A stretch of 64,000 nucleotides of DNA. Origin: an uncultured Anaerolineae bacterium (GTDB lineage: Bacteria; Chloroflexota; Anaerolineae; J036; Brachytrichaceae). The notes below the pieces were generated by a model, which was not told the DNA's origin, did no database searches, and worked only from the letters and a program-made list of their open reading frames with translations. A program made the translations under genes and the position numbers. Below, in pieces: positions 32,662 through 43,367 of this stretch; within the stretch, counting starts at the first letter, position 1, and the number at the start of each line of letters is the position of its first letter. The stretch spans positions 1 through 64,000 of the forward strand of contig CALHLE010000029.1 in assembly GCA_938034415.1 (NCBI GenBank), in the 5' to 3' direction.

Positions 32662-32714
32662 AGTTCGACGCGTGATGTTACCATTGCTGGCATATCACCC
32701 ATTCGGACGCAGTC

Positions 32715-33578
32715 ATGACGCATCGCGACAAGCGCTCGATCCTAGAGACCATCCTCGAACACAAGCGCAATGACGAACTGCCTCAACGCAAACGTCAGGT
32801 GCCGCTGGCTGAAGTGCGTCGCCTGGCCGAGACGACCGGCGCGCCCGCGCGTGATTTCGCCGCAGCGTTGCGTCGAGCCGATGGGCGGGTCGCCCTCATC
32901 GCCGAGATCAAGCGCGCCTCGCCCTCCAAAGGGGAGCTGGCGCGGGGCGCATTTCGGCCGGAAGCGCTGGCGCGCATCTATGCGGCTAACGGCGCATCGG
33001 CCATCAGCGTGTTGACCGATGAACGCTTCTTTAAGGGGTCGCTGGATCACCTGAGGGAGGTGCGCGCTGTGGCGGATGTGCCGCTGTTGCGCAAAGATTT
33101 CATCCTCGATCCCTATCAGATCTACGAGGCGCGCGCGGCCGGCGCCGATGCGGCGCTGTTGATCGTCGCCGCGCTTGATGACGCTGCGCTGCGCGACCTA
33201 TTTGCGCTGGCGCGCGAACTCGGCTTGACGCCGCTGGTCGAAGTGCACGACGAGCGTGAGACCGACCGCGCGCTGGCCGTCGGCGCGCGAGTGATCGGCG
33301 TCAACAACCGCGACTTGCGCACGTTCGTCACCGACATTGAGACCACGGCGCGATGCGCGGCGCGCGTCCTAAGCGCCGGCTCGCGCGCCGACGACTACAC
33401 ACTCGTCTCCGAGAGCGGCATCTTCACCACCGACGACGTTGTGCGCGTCGCCGCCATGGGCGCACATGCGATCCTGGTCGGCGAATCCATCATCACGTCG
33501 GACGACGTGGCGGCGCAGGTTCGGGCCCTGTCGGGAGTGGTCAGACCGGCTGCCGCGCAAGGCAGCCGGTCTGTGTAA
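32715..33578 (+). CDS. trpC: Indole-3-glycerol phosphate synthase
   Basis: 287 residues, a TIM barrel. Active-site segments: LIAEIKRASPSKGEL (catalytic Lys), LLRKDFILDPYQIYEARAAG (Lys/Glu region), VIGVNNRDLRTF and VSESGIFT. It converts carboxyphenylamino-deoxyribulose phosphate to indole-3-glycerol phosphate in tryptophan synthesis. No other trp gene is in the window. The last 11 codons are written by a perfect hairpin. Confidence 0.95.
   Translation: MTHRDKRSILETILEHKRNDELPQRKRQVPLAEVRRLAETTGAPARDFAAALRRADGRVALIAEIKRASPSKGELARGAFRPEALARIYAANGASAISVLTDERFFKGSLDHLREVRAVADVPLLRKDFILDPYQIYEARAAGADAALLIVAALDDAALRDLFALARELGLTPLVEVHDERETDRALAVGARVIGVNNRDLRTFVTDIETTARCAARVLSAGSRADDYTLVSESGIFTTDDVVRVAAMGAHAILVGESIITSDDVAAQVRALSGVVRPAAAQGSRSV
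33542..33573. terminator. 13-bp perfect hairpin inside the last trpC codons
   Basis: CAGACCGGCTGCC (33542-33554) pairs with GGCAGCCGGTCTG (33561-33573) over a 6-nt loop. It ends 2 nt before the trpC stop. Five T residues follow only after 12 nt (33586-33590). It lies between convergent trpC and mscL, so a dual-use coding/terminator element is likely. Confidence 0.6.
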
Positions 33579-33581
33579 GGC

Positions 33582-33989
33582 TCACTTTTTCTCGAGCAGG
33601 TCGCGAATTTCGGTGAGCAATTTGATTTCTGCCGGCGGTTCGGCGGGGGGCGGGGCCGGCTGCTTGTAGATCTTGTTCACTGCGCGCACCAGAAAGAACA
33701 TCGCGACGGCGATGACTAGGAAGTTGATCACCGTCTGGAGAAACTGCCCCCAGGCGATCACCGGTGCGCCGCTTTCCTGCGCAGCCACGAGCGAGACATA
33801 CTGCCTTCCATCGAGCACAATGAACAAATCAGAGAAATTGACACCGCCTAGGAGCAAGCCGATGGGTGGCATGACGATGTCGTTGACGAGCGAGTTCACG
33901 ATCGCCCCGAACGCGGCGCCCATGATCAAACCGACGGCCAAGTCCACAACACTGCCACGGGCGATGAACTCTCGGAACTCTTTCCACAT
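33582..33989 (-). CDS. mscL: Large-conductance mechanosensitive channel MscL
   Basis: 135 residues. It begins MWKEFREFIARGSVVDLAVGLIMGAAFGAIVNSLVNDIVMPPIG, the family's S1 helix and TM1 with the gate. A periplasmic loop, TM2 (TVINFLVIAVAMFFLVRAVN) and a C-terminal helix (EIKLLTEIRDLL) follow. It acts as an emergency valve in hypo-osmotic shock. A strong GGAGGAGAAGGAG site lies ahead of the ATG, and a minus-strand TATAAC lies upstream near 34050. Confidence 0.95.
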   Translation of the reverse strand: MWKEFREFIARGSVVDLAVGLIMGAAFGAIVNSLVNDIVMPPIGLLLGGVNFSDLFIVLDGRQYVSLVAAQESGAPVIAWGQFLQTVINFLVIAVAMFFLVRAVNKIYKQPAPPPAEPPAEIKLLTEIRDLLEKK

Positions 33990-34132
33990 GGTGCTCCTTC
34001 TCCTCCTGTCTCGATGTCGTCTGTGAGATTGCTGAATCGGCGTGCGTTATATCATCGCCGAGCCACTAGGGCCGACTGCGCAAAAGCAGTCTGAAGGAGG
34101 TGCATTTCTTAACAGGGGCAAGCGGCCTTCCA

Positions 34133-34156
34133 TAGGCGAGCTTGTTCGCTCGCCTA
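34133..34156 (-). terminator. Hairpin downstream of gyrB
   Basis: TAGGCGAGC (34133-34141) pairs with GCTCGCCTA (34148-34156), 7 nt after the gyrB stop. There is no T-run. Confidence 0.5.
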
Positions 34157-34163
34157 CTCAGGT

Positions 34164-36245
<2,082 letters not shown>

Positions 36246-36337
36246 TTAGGCCAGGACTCAAGCGCATCCGCTCTCATCAATCACAAACCTATCGCCTGTA
36301 GCCTTTAGCTCGCAACGTGCAACCAAACGAGGTGAAC

Positions 36338-36709
36338 ATGATCCAAGCAAAGAACGTCCTGGGAACCGACCTGAAGACATGCAGCACGGCGCCGATGACC
36401 GGCTGGTACCGCGATGGCTGCTGCAACACCGGACCCGGCGATACCGGCCTGCACCTGGTGTGCGCACAAATGACCCGCGAGTTTCTGGAGTTCTCACGTG
36501 CGATGGGCAACGACCTCATCACCCCACGGCCGGAGTTCGCCTTCCCCGGCCTCAAGCCGGGCGACCGATGGTGCTTATGCGTGTCGCGCTGGGTCGAGGC
36601 CTACAAAGCCGGCTGCGCACCCTTGGTGGACCTGGAGGCCACCCACATCTCCGTGCTGGAGTTCGTAGATTTGGACGTGCTGAGGGAATATGCACTGGAT
36701 AGCGCCTGA
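36338..36709 (+). CDS. DUF2237-family protein
   Basis: 123 residues, nearly all family core: NVLGTDLKTCSTAPMTGWYRDGCCNTGPGD, then LHLVCAQMTREFLEFSRAMGNDL, PRPEFAFPGLKPGDRWCLC and LEATH. The conserved cysteines (CST, GCC, VCA, CLC) could bind a metal, but no activity is known to me. GAGGTG ahead of the ATG at 36338 selects this start over one 21 nt upstream. It converges with the sulfurtransferase gene, with 8 nt between stops. Confidence 0.85.
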   Translation: MIQAKNVLGTDLKTCSTAPMTGWYRDGCCNTGPGDTGLHLVCAQMTREFLEFSRAMGNDLITPRPEFAFPGLKPGDRWCLCVSRWVEAYKAGCAPLVDLEATHISVLEFVDLDVLREYALDSA

Positions 36710-36717
36710 GCGCCCTG

Positions 36718-37566
36718 TTATTCGATAGGGCGGCTGTCGTCGTTGCCCCAGTCCTTCCACGAGCCATCATAGACGGCGCTGTGGGCGAAGCCGGCCACCC
36801 GCAGCGCCAGCAAGCCGAACGATGCGCTCACGCCGGCGTTGCAATACGTCACGATCTCCGACGCACGCCCATCTATGCCGGCCTGGGCGAACTTCTCGCG
36901 CAGCGCCTCCGGCGGCAACAGCGTGCCATCTGGCGCTACGAGCGAAGCCCTCGGCACATTCACCGCGCCGGGGATGTGGCCAAACCGCTTAGCGCGAGAT
37001 TGCTCGCCGTTGAACTCTTGCGGCGAGCGCATGTCCACCAGCTTGACCGATGTGTTCAAAGCCGCCATCACCTGGTCGCCGGTGCGAATCCACGCCAGTT
37101 GTGGGCGCGGCGTAAAGCGCGCCGGCGCAACGCGCGGAACTTCGGCGGTCGTCGGTCGGCCCTCGGCGATCCACTTGTTCCAGCCGCCGTCGAGCACAGC
37201 CGATGCCGCATGGCCGTAGTAGTTCAAGGCCCACCACAGCCGCGCGGCGAACATGCCAGCGGCATCGTCGTAGGCCACCACAAACGTATCGTCGCCGATA
37301 CCGCATCGGCGCATCACTGCGGCGAAACGCTCCGGCGGCGCAATGCGCGCATGACGCGGGTCAGCCGGGTCGGTGATCTCATGCACCCAGTCCACGAAGA
37401 CCGCGCCGGGGATATGCCGCTCCACATAGTCATCGTAGTGATTGAAATAGTGCGGCGGCGGCTCGGTCGGCGGGAGGACATGGCCGCGAATGTCCACGAT
37501 GCGGATATGGCCATCGCGCAAGTGCGCGTGTAGCCAGTCGGTGGTGACGAGCGGATGTTCGGCCAT
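36718..37566 (-). CDS. Two-domain rhodanese (thiosulfate/3-mercaptopyruvate sulfurtransferase)
   Basis: 282 residues. The N-terminal inactive rhodanese domain has the HIPGAVFVDW signature. The C-terminal active domain has HIPGAVNVP and the catalytic loop TYCNAGVSA (Cys242). A CNAGVSA loop is unlike the CGSGVTA of mercaptopyruvate sulfurtransferases, so the donor is uncertain. The start is placed at 37566 because GATAAT lies 6 nt upstream; the frame extends 51 nt further across that box. Confidence 0.88.
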   Translation of the reverse strand: MAEHPLVTTDWLHAHLRDGHIRIVDIRGHVLPPTEPPPHYFNHYDDYVERHIPGAVFVDWVHEITDPADPRHARIAPPERFAAVMRRCGIGDDTFVVAYDDAAGMFAARLWWALNYYGHAASAVLDGGWNKWIAEGRPTTAEVPRVAPARFTPRPQLAWIRTGDQVMAALNTSVKLVDMRSPQEFNGEQSRAKRFGHIPGAVNVPRASLVAPDGTLLPPEALREKFAQAGIDGRASEIVTYCNAGVSASFGLLALRVAGFAHSAVYDGSWKDWGNDDSRPIE

Positions 37567-37572
37567 AGCGGT

Positions 37573-37578
37573 ATTATC
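37573..37578 (-). promoter_or_regulatory. Leaderless-type promoter of the sulfurtransferase
   Basis: GATAAT on the minus strand ends 6 nt before the ATG at 37566. The divergent npdG start is 59 nt away. Confidence 0.6.
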
Positions 37579-37625
37579 TACGCTCGGATATTCGTCCCCA
37601 AACCCCATCGGAAACAAGGAGGATC

Positions 37626-38273
37626 ATGAAGATCGCAGTCTTAGGCGGCACCGGCAAGGAAGGATCAGGGCTGGCCCTGCGTTGGGCGCATGCCGGACAC
37701 GAGGTCATCATCGGCTCGCGCGACGCCGAGAAAGCGCGTCGCGTCGCCGAGGAGTTGAACCTGGCGCTCGGCGATGGGCGCATCAGCGGCGCAGACAACG
37801 CCGGCGCCGCGCGCGATGCAGAAGTCGTCGTGCTCACCGTACCATACGCCGCCCACAAAGACACCCTGGCGAGCGTGAAAGACGCCGTTCAAGGCAAGGT
37901 GCTGGTGGATGTGACCGTGCCGATCAACCCGGACGACTTCACACGGGTAGCCGTGCCGCCGGGCGGCTCGGCATCAAAGGAGGCGCAGGCCATCCTCGGC
38001 CAGGGCGTCAAGGTGGTGACAGCCTTCCAGAACATCTCGGCGACGCACCTGAAGAAGCTCGACGCCGTGATTGACTGCGACGTATTGGTGTGCGGCGACG
38101 ATGACGCCGCCAAGCGCATCGGCATGCAGTTGGTCGCCGACGCCGGCATGAGGGCCTGGGATGCCGGCCCGCTCGATAACGCCGTGGTCGTCGAGGGCCT
38201 GACCCCAATCCTGCTCGGCATCAACAAGCGCCACAAGGTCAAAGGCGCCGGCATCCGCATCACCGGCGCCTAG
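37626..38273 (+). CDS. npdG: F420H2:NADP oxidoreductase (NADPH-dependent F420 reductase)
   Basis: 215 residues. A Rossmann start MKIAVLGGTGKEGSGLALRWA (GGTGKEG at 8-14) and the NADP-type loop IIGSRDAEKAR are typical of archaeal Fno and bacterial NpdG. The segments VVLTVPYAA and KVVTAFQNISATHL are also family-like. It moves hydride between NADPH and coenzyme F420. AAGGAGG lies 7 nt before the ATG. It opens a cluster with cofE and a nitroreductase, supporting an F420 role. Confidence 0.88.
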   Translation: MKIAVLGGTGKEGSGLALRWAHAGHEVIIGSRDAEKARRVAEELNLALGDGRISGADNAGAARDAEVVVLTVPYAAHKDTLASVKDAVQGKVLVDVTVPINPDDFTRVAVPPGGSASKEAQAILGQGVKVVTAFQNISATHLKKLDAVIDCDVLVCGDDDAAKRIGMQLVADAGMRAWDAGPLDNAVVVEGLTPILLGINKRHKVKGAGIRITGA

Positions 38274-38306
38274 GCCCTGCATAGCGCGCAGAGGAAAGCA
38301 TCACGC

Positions 38307-39065
38307 GTGACCTGCCCTGCCCTGCAGCTCTTCCCGGTCAACGGCTTACCGATCGTTCGGCCCGGCGACGACCTGGCCGCGCTGCTCGCAACTGCCATCG
38401 CGCCATTGCGCCCTCAAGCCGGCGATGTGCTGGTTGTCACGTCCAAGGTGGTGGCCAAGGCCGAGGGCCGCTTCGTCAACCTGCGCGAGGTGGCCCCCTC
38501 CGCGCGTGCCATCGAACTCGCGGCGATCACCCAAAAAGACCCGCGCCTGGTCGAGGTGATCCTGCGTGAGTCGTCGGAGGTGTCGCGCGCAGCACCTAAC
38601 GTGCTGGTCACGCGCCACCGGCTCGGCTTCGTCTCGGCCAACGCGGCGATTGACCATTCCAACGTGTCGCCCGACCCCGACGTGGTGCTGCTCATGCCGG
38701 ACGATCCCGACGCCAGCGCTCGCCGCATCGCCGAGCGGCTCCGCGCAGCTTTTGCATGCGCGATCCCGGTTGTGATCTGCGATAGCCACGGCCGGCCGCA
38801 TCGCCTGGGCACGGTCGGCGTCGCCGTCGGCGTGGCCGGCATGCCCGGCGTGGAAGACTGGCGCGGGCGCGAAGACCTGTTCGGTTATCGGCTGCAGCAC
38901 ACCGAGATCGGCCTGGCCGACATGGTGGCCAGCGCAGCGACGTTGGTGATGGGCCAGGCGGCCGAAGGCACGCCGGCGGCGCTGGTGCGCGGTTTGCGCT
39001 TTGCGCCGCGCGAGGGCAGCGCGGCCGAGATCATCCGGCCGGCACACCTCGACTTGTATCATTAG
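38307..39065 (+). CDS. cofE: Coenzyme F420-0:L-glutamate ligase
   Basis: 252 residues from a GTG. Family blocks are visible: VNGLPIVRPGDDLAALL, GDVLVVTSKVVAKAEGR, VLVTRHRLGFVSANAAIDHSNV, VVICDSHGRPHRLGTVGVAVGVAGM and LVMGQAAEGTPAALVRGL. It adds glutamate to F420-0 to build the poly-gamma-glutamate tail. It is stand-alone, lacking the nitroreductase domain fused in actinobacterial FbiB; that domain is encoded separately 6 nt downstream. GAGGAAAG lies about 12 nt before the start. Confidence 0.9.
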   Translation: MTCPALQLFPVNGLPIVRPGDDLAALLATAIAPLRPQAGDVLVVTSKVVAKAEGRFVNLREVAPSARAIELAAITQKDPRLVEVILRESSEVSRAAPNVLVTRHRLGFVSANAAIDHSNVSPDPDVVLLMPDDPDASARRIAERLRAAFACAIPVVICDSHGRPHRLGTVGVAVGVAGMPGVEDWRGREDLFGYRLQHTEIGLADMVASAATLVMGQAAEGTPAALVRGLRFAPREGSAAEIIRPAHLDLYH

Positions 39066-39071
39066 CGCAGC

Positions 39072-39665
39072 ATGAACGTCATCGTCCGCCGTCGCATGAT
39101 CCGCCGCTATACCGACCGGCCGGTGCCGCACGAAATGGTGGTCACGCTCCTGGAAGCGGCCACGCGCGCGCCCTCGCCGCACAACCGCCAGCCGTGGCGG
39201 TTCGCCGTGCTGGTCGGCGCTGCGCGCGTCCGGCTTGCGACTGCGATGGGTGAGCGCCTGCGTGAGGACTTGGCGCGCGACGGCGTCGCGCCGGAGCTGA
39301 TCGCGCGCGACGTGTCGCGCTCGTATCAACGCATCACATCTGCGCCGGTCTGCATCCTCGCCTGCATGACGCTGCGCGACATGGACGCGTATCCCGACGA
39401 CCAACGCAACGCCGCCGAGCGCTGGATGGCCGGACAAGCCGTCGCCGCAGCGCTGCAAAACATCCTGCTGGCCGCAACCGATCTGGGCCTCGGGGCGTGC
39501 TGGATGTGCGCGCCGCTGTTTTGCCCGCAGGCAGTTGTTCAGACGCTCGGCTTGCCAGGCGACTGGGAGCCGCAGGCGTTGATCACGCTCGGCTACCCCG
39601 CCGACGCCGGCAAACCGCGCGACCGGCATCCGGTGGAGGAAGTGACAATCTGGTTGGACAATTGA
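39072..39665 (+). CDS. Nitroreductase-family FMN protein, likely counterpart of the FbiB C-terminal domain
   Basis: 197 residues. The N-terminal RRMIRRYTDRPVP and APSPHNRQPWRF segments are the FMN-binding signature of the nitroreductase fold. GQAVAAALQNILLAATDLGLGACWMCAP is the second FMN/dimer block. It starts 6 nt after cofE. In actinobacteria and Thermomicrobia this domain, fused to CofE as FbiB, reduces dehydro-F420-0. The same role is inferred here from gene order. Confidence 0.85.
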   Translation: MNVIVRRRMIRRYTDRPVPHEMVVTLLEAATRAPSPHNRQPWRFAVLVGAARVRLATAMGERLREDLARDGVAPELIARDVSRSYQRITSAPVCILACMTLRDMDAYPDDQRNAAERWMAGQAVAAALQNILLAATDLGLGACWMCAPLFCPQAVVQTLGLPGDWEPQALITLGYPADAGKPRDRHPVEEVTIWLDN

Positions 39666-39692
39666 GTCCACCCATTTAAGGAGGTGACACAC

Positions 39693-40283
39693 ATGGCATT
39701 TACGCTTCAACTGGGCGAAAAGGCCCCCGATTTTGAGCTGCCGGCAACAGACGGCAAGACCTATCGCCTTTCCGACTTCGACGACTCCCCCGTGCTCGTG
39801 ATCTTCTTCACGTGCAACCATTGTCCCTACGTGAAGGGTTCGGACGAGGTGACGCGACAAACAGCGCTGCGTTTCATGCCGCAGGGCGTGCGCTTCGTCG
39901 CCATCAATTCAAACAGCGAGAACACCTACGCCGAGGATAGCTTTGAACACATGGTGAAGCGGATGGAGGAGCACAAGTTCCCCTGGGTGTACTTGCGCGA
40001 CAAATCGCAACAGGTAGCGTGGGCCTATGGAGCGCTGCGCACACCACACTTCTACGTGTTCGACAAAGCGCGCCGGCTCATCTACACCGGCCGCGGCGTA
40101 GATAACCCGCTCGAGGCCGAAAAGAGCACGGTGAACGACCTGGCCAATGCGCTGGAAGACCACCTGGCCGGCCGCCCCGTGCGCGTGCCCATCACCAACC
40201 CAATCGGCTGCAACGTCAAGTGGGAGGGCCGCGAGGCACACTGGATGCCGCCCGAAGCCTGCGACCTTGTGCCCCGCGCATGA
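39693..40283 (+). CDS. Redoxin-domain (AhpC/TSA-thioredoxin-like) protein
   Basis: 196 residues. The thioredoxin fold is clear: [23 protein letters not shown], then [16 protein letters not shown] with a CNHC redox pair (41-44), and [22 protein letters not shown]. It is probably a cytoplasmic thiol oxidoreductase or peroxiredoxin relative. AAGGAGGTGA sits ideally before the ATG at 39693; a GTG 9 nt earlier lies inside that site. It is the last gene of the F420 operon (27-nt gap), with no proven link to F420. Confidence 0.88.
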   Translation: MAFTLQLGEKAPDFELPATDGKTYRLSDFDDSPVLVIFFTCNHCPYVKGSDEVTRQTALRFMPQGVRFVAINSNSENTYAEDSFEHMVKRMEEHKFPWVYLRDKSQQVAWAYGALRTPHFYVFDKARRLIYTGRGVDNPLEAEKSTVNDLANALEDHLAGRPVRVPITNPIGCNVKWEGREAHWMPPEACDLVPRA

Positions 40284-40410
40284 GGCCAACCGCTCGCGCC
40301 TGGAGGGCGGGCGTCCCATTGCCCATCGGTTCGGCAAAAGCGCCGCCCTTGGCTGACCAATTTCGCTGCGTCGCCCCAGTTTTGGAGTCGCCGCCTCCAG
40401 GCCGCCGGCG

Positions 40411-41565
40411 TTACGAATACACGCGCTCCTTCCAGGTCACCCCGCGCTTGAAGAACACCTGCAGCGTCCCGCGCACGACGATGGCCAGATAGATTAGCCA
40501 GCCAACCGGCGCCAGCAGCGCCGTCCATGCCGGCAGCGCGTACCAGCGGCGATAGCGAACGGCCCAGAACCCGAGCACGGTCAACCCAGCTACCGCCGCG
40601 ACGGCCAGCGCCGGCCAGACATACGGCATAGCCGGTTGCGCGATTGCCTGCGAGAGGCAAAACGCCAGCAGCGGCCAGGGGGCCAGCAACGTCAGCGACA
40701 TGCGCAACACCGCCCAGAACGCGCGCCAACCGCTGGCGCGCCGGCCAGCGGCGGCGTGCTTACCCAGACCTTGAACCACCTCGCGCAGGCCGCGATACAT
40801 GCGCACGCGCAACTGGCCGAACGCCGTCGCCAGCCCGACCCGATAGCCGGCCCGCCGCAGCGCCTGCGCCAGTTCGATGTCCTCGAGCACTTTGTCCCTC
40901 ACCGCCTCGTGCCCGCCTACCGACCAATATGCCGAAGACCGCACAATCAGGCACTGACCGTTCGCGATGACGGCGCTGGCCGGCGCTTCCACCGAAAGGT
41001 TCTTCTGCAAAGGGAAGGCGGTGAGCGCGAACTGATAGAAGACCGGCAGCACCAGTCGTTCGGACCAGGTGACCAGCTCGTTGAACGGGAAGACGCTGGC
41101 CACGTCGAGCCGGTTGCGTTCGACGAACGCCATCAGCGCGCTCAGCAGCGCCGGTTGCGGCGCAGTGTCGGCATCCAGGAAAAGCAACCACTCGCCATTC
41201 GCGTGATGCGCCCCGTGCAGGCAAGCGTTGCACTTGCCCACCCAGCCCGGCGGCAAGGGGCGCCCGCGAATCACGCGCAGCCGGCCAGCGCAGCGCGCCT
41301 CGTATTCGCGCAGGATGCGCGGCGTCGCGTCCGTCGAGCCATCATCCACGACGATCACCTCGTACGAGGGATAGCGCTGGTCGAGCGCGCCATCCAGACA
41401 CCGCGCGATGTTGTTCTCCTCGTTGCGCGCCGGGATGATCACCGAGATGCGCGGCGCGGCCTGGGGCGCCGCATCGTCGTCCAGGGCCGGCAACCGACGG
41501 ATGCGCCAGGCATCGCGGGCGATGAGCAGGACGACGAGGCAAGCGACCAAGATCAACGACAACAT
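40411..41565 (-). CDS. Family 2 glycosyltransferase, HpnB/CrtQ-like membrane type
   Basis: 384 residues. An N-terminal membrane anchor (MLSLILVACLVVLLIA) precedes a GT-A domain: ISVIIPARNEENNIARCLDG, VIVVDDGSTDATP, LPPGWVGKCNACLHGA, LFLDADTAP (DxD) and DKVLEDIELAQALRRAGYRV. C-terminal membrane segments follow. The LPPGWVGK motif is shared with hopanoid- and carotenoid-linked transferases. Acceptor unknown. The start at 41565 follows a minus-strand TATACT by 14 nt; the longer frame runs through that promoter. Confidence 0.85.
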   Translation of the reverse strand: MLSLILVACLVVLLIARDAWRIRRLPALDDDAAPQAAPRISVIIPARNEENNIARCLDGALDQRYPSYEVIVVDDGSTDATPRILREYEARCAGRLRVIRGRPLPPGWVGKCNACLHGAHHANGEWLLFLDADTAPQPALLSALMAFVERNRLDVASVFPFNELVTWSERLVLPVFYQFALTAFPLQKNLSVEAPASAVIANGQCLIVRSSAYWSVGGHEAVRDKVLEDIELAQALRRAGYRVGLATAFGQLRVRMYRGLREVVQGLGKHAAAGRRASGWRAFWAVLRMSLTLLAPWPLLAFCLSQAIAQPAMPYVWPALAVAAVAGLTVLGFWAVRYRRWYALPAWTALLAPVGWLIYLAIVVRGTLQVFFKRGVTWKERVYS

Positions 41566-41705
41566 CGGGATGCGACGAAAGTATAATCCGGGGTATTCCT
41601 CAAGACGAAAGCAAACTTGGTCATCATCGGCCGCGCTGCTGCGAGACGCGCGCGGGCGTGCAACTGCAGCGCATCTGCCGGTAGTTCGGTCTGGCGCTTT
41701 CATCC

Positions 41706-42287
41706 ATGAACACGAAAAGCCTTCGCGTACTGATTGCCGACGACGAATCCATCATCCGCATGGGTCTGCGCGCCATACTGACGGAGCTGGGCCATACGGT
41801 CTACAGCGCCGCCGATGGCGTGGAAGCCGTCTCACTAGCGCAGCGTGAGCAGCCGGACATCGCGCTGCTCGACGTGCGCATGCCGTTCCGCGACGGCCTG
41901 GAGGTTGCTGCGGAGATCCTCAAGCAACGGCCGATCCCCATCATCATCCTCACCGCCTACAACGAAACGTCGCTGCTCGACCGGGCGACGGAACTGCCCG
42001 TCCAGGGCTACCTGATCAAGCCGGTCAAGCGCGACGACCTGATCAGCACCATGCGCGTCGCCATCGCCACTTTCAACGAGCGCCGCAACCTGAGCGAGAA
42101 GGTGGACGAGCTGGAAGAGAAGCTCACCGCGCGCAAGCTGATCGAACGCGCTAAGGGCATCTTGATGAAAGGCGGCATGGGCGAAGAAGAGGCCTATCAC
42201 CACATCCAGATGACTGCGCGCTCGCGCCGCACAACGATGAGCAAGGTCGCTCAAGAGATCATCGATCGTACAATGAAAGAGGGCTGA
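41706..42287 (+). CDS. Response regulator with ANTAR RNA-binding output domain
   Basis: 193 residues. The receiver domain has the acidic pair DD (12-13), phosphoacceptor Asp56 (IALLDVRMP), Thr in IILTAYNE and Lys in LIKPVKR. A coiled linker leads to the ANTAR domain (LTARKLIERAKGILMKGGMGEEEAYHHIQMTARSRRTTMSKVAQEII), which binds paired hairpins to prevent transcription termination. No histidine kinase is adjacent. The 3' end overlaps the rluD-like gene by 29 nt on the opposite strand. Confidence 0.92.
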   Translation: MNTKSLRVLIADDESIIRMGLRAILTELGHTVYSAADGVEAVSLAQREQPDIALLDVRMPFRDGLEVAAEILKQRPIPIIILTAYNETSLLDRATELPVQGYLIKPVKRDDLISTMRVAIATFNERRNLSEKVDELEEKLTARKLIERAKGILMKGGMGEEEAYHHIQMTARSRRTTMSKVAQEIIDRTMKEG

Positions 42288-43224
42288 GTTCCGTCAGCAC
42301 GCGCCGCATGTCCGCCGGCAGCGGCGCGTGCAATTTCACCTGGCATCCCGAAGCCGGTGAGACGAATGTGATTTCGCTCGCGTGCAGCATGTGCCGCGGC
42401 TTCAGCCGGCGCGTGAGTTCATCCTTGCGCAGCCCATACAGCGCATCCCCCACAATGGGATGACCCATCGAGGCGAAATGCACGCGCAACTGGTGCGTGC
42501 GCCCGGTCAGCGGATGCGCGCGCACCAGCGAGTAACGCAGGTCGGTCTTGCCGTCCAGCGCAAACACCTCGGCCAGGCTGTACTCCGTCACGGCTTCGCG
42601 CCCGCCGGGGACAATCGCCATGCGTCGGCGATTGGCCGGGTCACGCGCAATCGGGCGGTTGATCACGCCGCGCTCGGGACAGATGTGACCCACGCACAAG
42701 GCCAAATATGTCTTCTGGATGGTGCGCGCTTTGAACTGCGACTGCAACGCACGTAGCGCAGCCTCTTGGCGTGCGATCAGCAACAAGCCGCTGGTCTCCT
42801 TATCCAGCCGATGAACGATGCCGGGGCGATGCGCGTCGCCCACCATCTGCACTTCGGGCGCGTAGGACAGCACGGCGTTCACCACCGTCCCGCTGAGGTT
42901 GCCGGGCGCAGGATGCGCCACAATGCCGGCCGGCTTGTTGATGACGATCACACTTGCGTCCTCGTAGAGAATCTCGAGGGGGATCGGCTCGGCCTGGGGG
43001 GCATCCGGCAACGGCGCCGGCAAATTCACCGTTATCGCCTGTCCTGTCTGCACCCGATAGTCGGCGTCGCGGGCGACGCCATCCACTTGCACGCGCCCCT
43101 GTGCGATCAGACGCTGCGCCGCGCTTCGGCTGAGTTCCGGCAGGAGCGCGACGACGACCTTGTCCAGGCGATCCGTTCGCGTCGCAGTGAGCGTGATGAG
43201 ACCGACGGTCACATCGCCTATCAT
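42259..43224 (-). CDS. RluA/RluD-family 23S rRNA pseudouridine synthase
   Basis: Up to 321 residues. An N-terminal S4 domain (RLDKVVVALLPELSRSAAQRLIAQGRVQVDG) precedes the catalytic HRLDKETSGLLL (Asp141). TGRTHQLRVHFASMGHPIVGDALYG completes the pattern. The family isomerises uridines in 23S rRNA helix 69 or tRNA. The outer ATG at 43224 lies within a minus-strand TATGAT; a GTG at 43212, exactly 7 nt after that box, is probably the true leaderless start. The 3' end overlaps the ANTAR gene. Confidence 0.9.
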   Translation of the reverse strand: MIGDVTVGLITLTATRTDRLDKVVVALLPELSRSAAQRLIAQGRVQVDGVARDADYRVQTGQAITVNLPAPLPDAPQAEPIPLEILYEDASVIVINKPAGIVAHPAPGNLSGTVVNAVLSYAPEVQMVGDAHRPGIVHRLDKETSGLLLIARQEAALRALQSQFKARTIQKTYLALCVGHICPERGVINRPIARDPANRRRMAIVPGGREAVTEYSLAEVFALDGKTDLRYSLVRAHPLTGRTHQLRVHFASMGHPIVGDALYGLRKDELTRRLKPRHMLHASEITFVSPASGCQVKLHAPLPADMRRVLTELSPLSLYDR

Positions 43225-43225
43225 A
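43220..43225 (-). promoter_or_regulatory. Leaderless-type promoter of the RluD-like gene
   Basis: TATGAT on the minus strand ends 7 nt before the in-frame GTG at 43212. Confidence 0.55.
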
Positions 43226-43301
43226 ACGCGCCGCCGGTCAATTTGTTTTGAGGCTATCGGCGGCGAGACCGCTGCGTGCCGCGATGAAGATGCGTGACAA
43301 C

Positions 43302-43336
43302 AAAACGCCCGGCGCTCCGCTATTGAAGCGCCGGGC
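43302..43336 (-). terminator. Terminator of the infC-rpmI-rplT operon
   Basis: GCCCGGCGCT (43307-43316) pairs with AGCGCCGGGC (43327-43336). On the minus strand GTTTTGTTGT follows. It lies 32 nt after the rplT stop. Confidence 0.88.
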
Positions 43337-43367
43337 TTTACGCCAACGTCGGGGTCTTTGCGCGACC

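Noticed and set aside
38346-39860. A 504-codon open frame opposite cofE and the nitroreductase
   Set aside because: It crosses two well-supported genes and an intergenic ribosome site, with no recognisable domain.
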